Of a DNA stretch of 64,000 bases, positions 62,692 through 64,000 are shown in pieces; within the stretch, counting starts at the first letter, position 1; every line of letters starts with the position of its first letter. Under the pieces are notes generated by a model. It was given only the letters and a program-made list of their open reading frames with translations. It searched no databases and had not been told where the DNA came from. This DNA is from Serratia nevei (GTDB lineage Bacteria; Pseudomonadota; Gammaproteobacteria; Enterobacterales; Enterobacteriaceae), in the NCBI RefSeq assembly GCF_037948395.1, contig NZ_CP149940.1, forward strand, positions 2,170,001 to 2,234,000, given 5' to 3'. A program made the translations under genes and the position numbers.

Positions 62692-63783
62692 CTACTCTCC
62701 TTGCCAGCGTTGCAGGAAGACGCCGTCAGCCTCTATCGGTAAGTATTGGCGGTAGAACCGCGCCAGGTTGCGTGGGGGATCAACGTCGGCAAACGCGGCC
62801 GGATAGAGGGCTTTCGCCAGATACTGAACAAAAATAAAATCGTAAATCGTGCGCGCGCCGCCATGGTAGAGCGCATAGAGGCGCTGGTCTTTTATCGCCG
62901 GCAGCTGCGGCCAACCGGCTCGCCGGGCGTACTGAGCGAGGCGTGCCTGAAGGGGGGCCGCCTGTGCGCCGTAGCCCATCGGTACGGCGTTTGGCATGTT
63001 TTCCCAGTCGCCACCGGCGAGGAAAATGACGTCCGGCTTTTGGGTCAGTACATAGTCGGCGCGTAAAGGCGCGGGGCTACCGACGACGCCGGCGGCGATA
63101 TTGCGGGCGCCGGCCAGCTGTAACAGCGGCCCCCAGACGGAGGCGCCATAGCTGCTGCTGTATTCGCCGGGCCCCTTGTCGCCGAGTTCGATATAAGCGG
63201 TCGGTGGCGGCAGCTGCGCCTCGCGAATACGCCGTTGAGTCTCTTCAAGGCTCTGCCGATACTCGCTGGCCAGCCGTTCTGCCCGCTCGGGGTGGCCCAT
63301 CGCCTGACCCATGGCCCGAATGCTGGCAAGTTTGACTTCCGCACCCTGGTTGAAGTCGACGACGATGTAAGGAATGTTGAGCTGTTGCAGCACCGGCAGG
63401 TAGTTGGCGAAGCCGTCGAGCTGCCATTTCGCCAGGATCAGCAGGTCTGGCCGCGTGGTCAGCAGGCGTTCGAAGTCAAAGCTCTGATTGTAGAGCGAAC
63501 CGACATCGACCAGCTGAGCGAGCCGCGGCAGAGCCGCCTGATAACGCGGCCATTGGCTGGTGCGCAAGGCCCAGTCGCTTTTAGAGAAGGCGGCCACCTG
63601 TTGAAAACTGTCCGGGCCGTTCACCGCCAGAAAATCTTCGTAGTAAAAGCCGATATAGGCGCGTTGTGCGGGGGCGGCCAGGGTGACCTGGCGTCCTTCT
63701 GCGTCGGTGAGGTGGATTTCAGCTTGCGCGACGTGGCAAAAGAGCAGCCACGCAGTCAGCATGCAGACGAGGCGAGGTAACAT
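62692..63783 (-). CDS. ABC transporter periplasmic binding protein (FepB/BtuF type)
   Basis: I start at the ATG 63783 (MLPRLVCMLTAWLLFCHVAQ), as AAAGGG lies 9 bases before it; the alternative 63792 is too close to that site, and 63828 would overlap the Zur box. A signal peptide ends VAQA, then EIHLTDAEGRQVTLAAPAQR opens a class III binding fold typical of siderophore and cobalamin receptors (LLTTRPDLLILAKWQLDG, ALYHGGARTIYDFIFVQYL). It probably binds the metal-loaded opine in the periplasm. It is the first gene of the operon. Confidence 0.9.
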   Translation of the reverse strand: MLPRLVCMLTAWLLFCHVAQAEIHLTDAEGRQVTLAAPAQRAYIGFYYEDFLAVNGPDSFQQVAAFSKSDWALRTSQWPRYQAALPRLAQLVDVGSLYNQSFDFERLLTTRPDLLILAKWQLDGFANYLPVLQQLNIPYIVVDFNQGAEVKLASIRAMGQAMGHPERAERLASEYRQSLEETQRRIREAQLPPPTAYIELGDKGPGEYSSSYGASVWGPLLQLAGARNIAAGVVGSPAPLRADYVLTQKPDVIFLAGGDWENMPNAVPMGYGAQAAPLQARLAQYARRAGWPQLPAIKDQRLYALYHGGARTIYDFIFVQYLAKALYPAAFADVDPPRNLARFYRQYLPIEADGVFLQRWQGE

Positions 63784-63812
63784 GATTGACATCCCTTTAC
63801 GATTAAATGTGA

Positions 63813-63827
63813 TGTTATAATGTAACA
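63813..63827. promoter_or_regulatory. Zur-box-like palindrome upstream of the metallophore operon
   Basis: TGTTATAATGTAACA is an inverted repeat TGTTA-N5-TAACA that closely resembles the enterobacterial Zur core TGTTATAWTATAACA. It lies 30 bp before the chosen start, where it would cover -35/-10-like elements of the minus strand (TTGTTA ... TTTAAT). This predicts repression by zinc-loaded Zur. A Fur box does not fit. The last 170 bp of the window (63831-64000) hold no gene that I can support. Confidence 0.8.
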
Positions 63828-64000
63828 ATTAATCGCGGGATTCAAACTTTCCTGTCAGGCGAGGCGAGCGCTGCGTGAGCGAAGGCGGTGAGAGCCTGGC
63901 GGCCATAAAAAGTGTGCGGGCAATTTTTCTCGACGTCATTTTGCACGGGCCAGGAATTTTTTCTGAGAAATCCCTCCGCCTTGCGCAACAATCGTTTACA

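Noticed and set aside
63831..64000. Possible cobalamin riboswitch upstream of the FecCD-type transporter
   Set aside because: I see no B12-box-like sequence or paired arms, and the Zur-like palindrome plus CntL/CntM neighbours explain the context better.

Overview
The window reads as chromosome of a Serratia marcescens-group enterobacterium. The evidence is high GC with strongly GC-biased third positions, Enterobacterales gene orders (letA-letB-rsmF, msrC-proQ-prc, the puu cluster), a serralysin-family protease, a chromosomal Qnr of the SmaQnr/QnrB type, and a short-chain dehydrogenase that I recognise as the S. marcescens meso-2,3-butanediol dehydrogenase. I see no insertion sequence, prophage, plasmid origin or CRISPR array. 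It looks like core genome with metabolic and niche-adaptation islands.

Layout. 1-8.2 kb: a cut-off MFS transporter, small unknown proteins, a SMP-30-like secreted protein, an SOS-box-controlled qnr, a cold-shock protein, an odd tRNA-like sequence, an isochorismatase-like hydrolase, a universal stress protein and 2,3-butanediol dehydrogenase. 8.2-15.7 kb: the Puu putrescine pathway, puuBCRD on the minus strand divergent from puuA-puuP on the plus strand, with PuuR-like sites between them. 15.8-20.1 kb: YddG exporter, Tsx nucleoside channel, an RcnB/CigR-like protein and a secreted chorismate mutase. 20.1-26.9 kb: a D-aminopeptidase-like hydrolase, then histidine utilisation (hutG, hutI, hutC divergent from hutF, hutD) with two TGTATATACA operators; HutF plus HutG means the two-step formylglutamate route. 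27-30.9 kb: sucrose use (cscR, cscA, cscB) with two identical operators and CRP sites. 30.9-34.2 kb: an MHS-family transporter, a GFA-family protein, and a DAPG-hydrolase-like gene divergent from a TetR regulator across a perfect inverted repeat. 34.2-41.9 kb: pckA, a 2-hydroxycarboxylate transporter, a serralysin paralogue and a run of small or poorly known genes. 41.9-48.6 kb: an archaic (Csu-type) chaperone-usher pilus operon with a duplicated major subunit. 48.8-57.9 kb: rsmF, letB, letA, msrC, proQ, prc.

57.9-63.8 kb is the most interesting part. It is a tight six-gene minus-strand operon encoding a FecB/C/D-like ABC importer, a nicotianamine-synthase-like enzyme, an opine dehydrogenase of the CntM family and an EamA exporter. 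A Zur-box-like palindrome lies just upstream. I read it as biosynthesis, export and re-uptake of an opine metallophore (zincophore). It pairs CntL/CntM-type biosynthesis with a siderophore-type importer instead of the nickel/peptide-type CntABCDF importer, and has no histidine racemase or TonB receptor inside the window.
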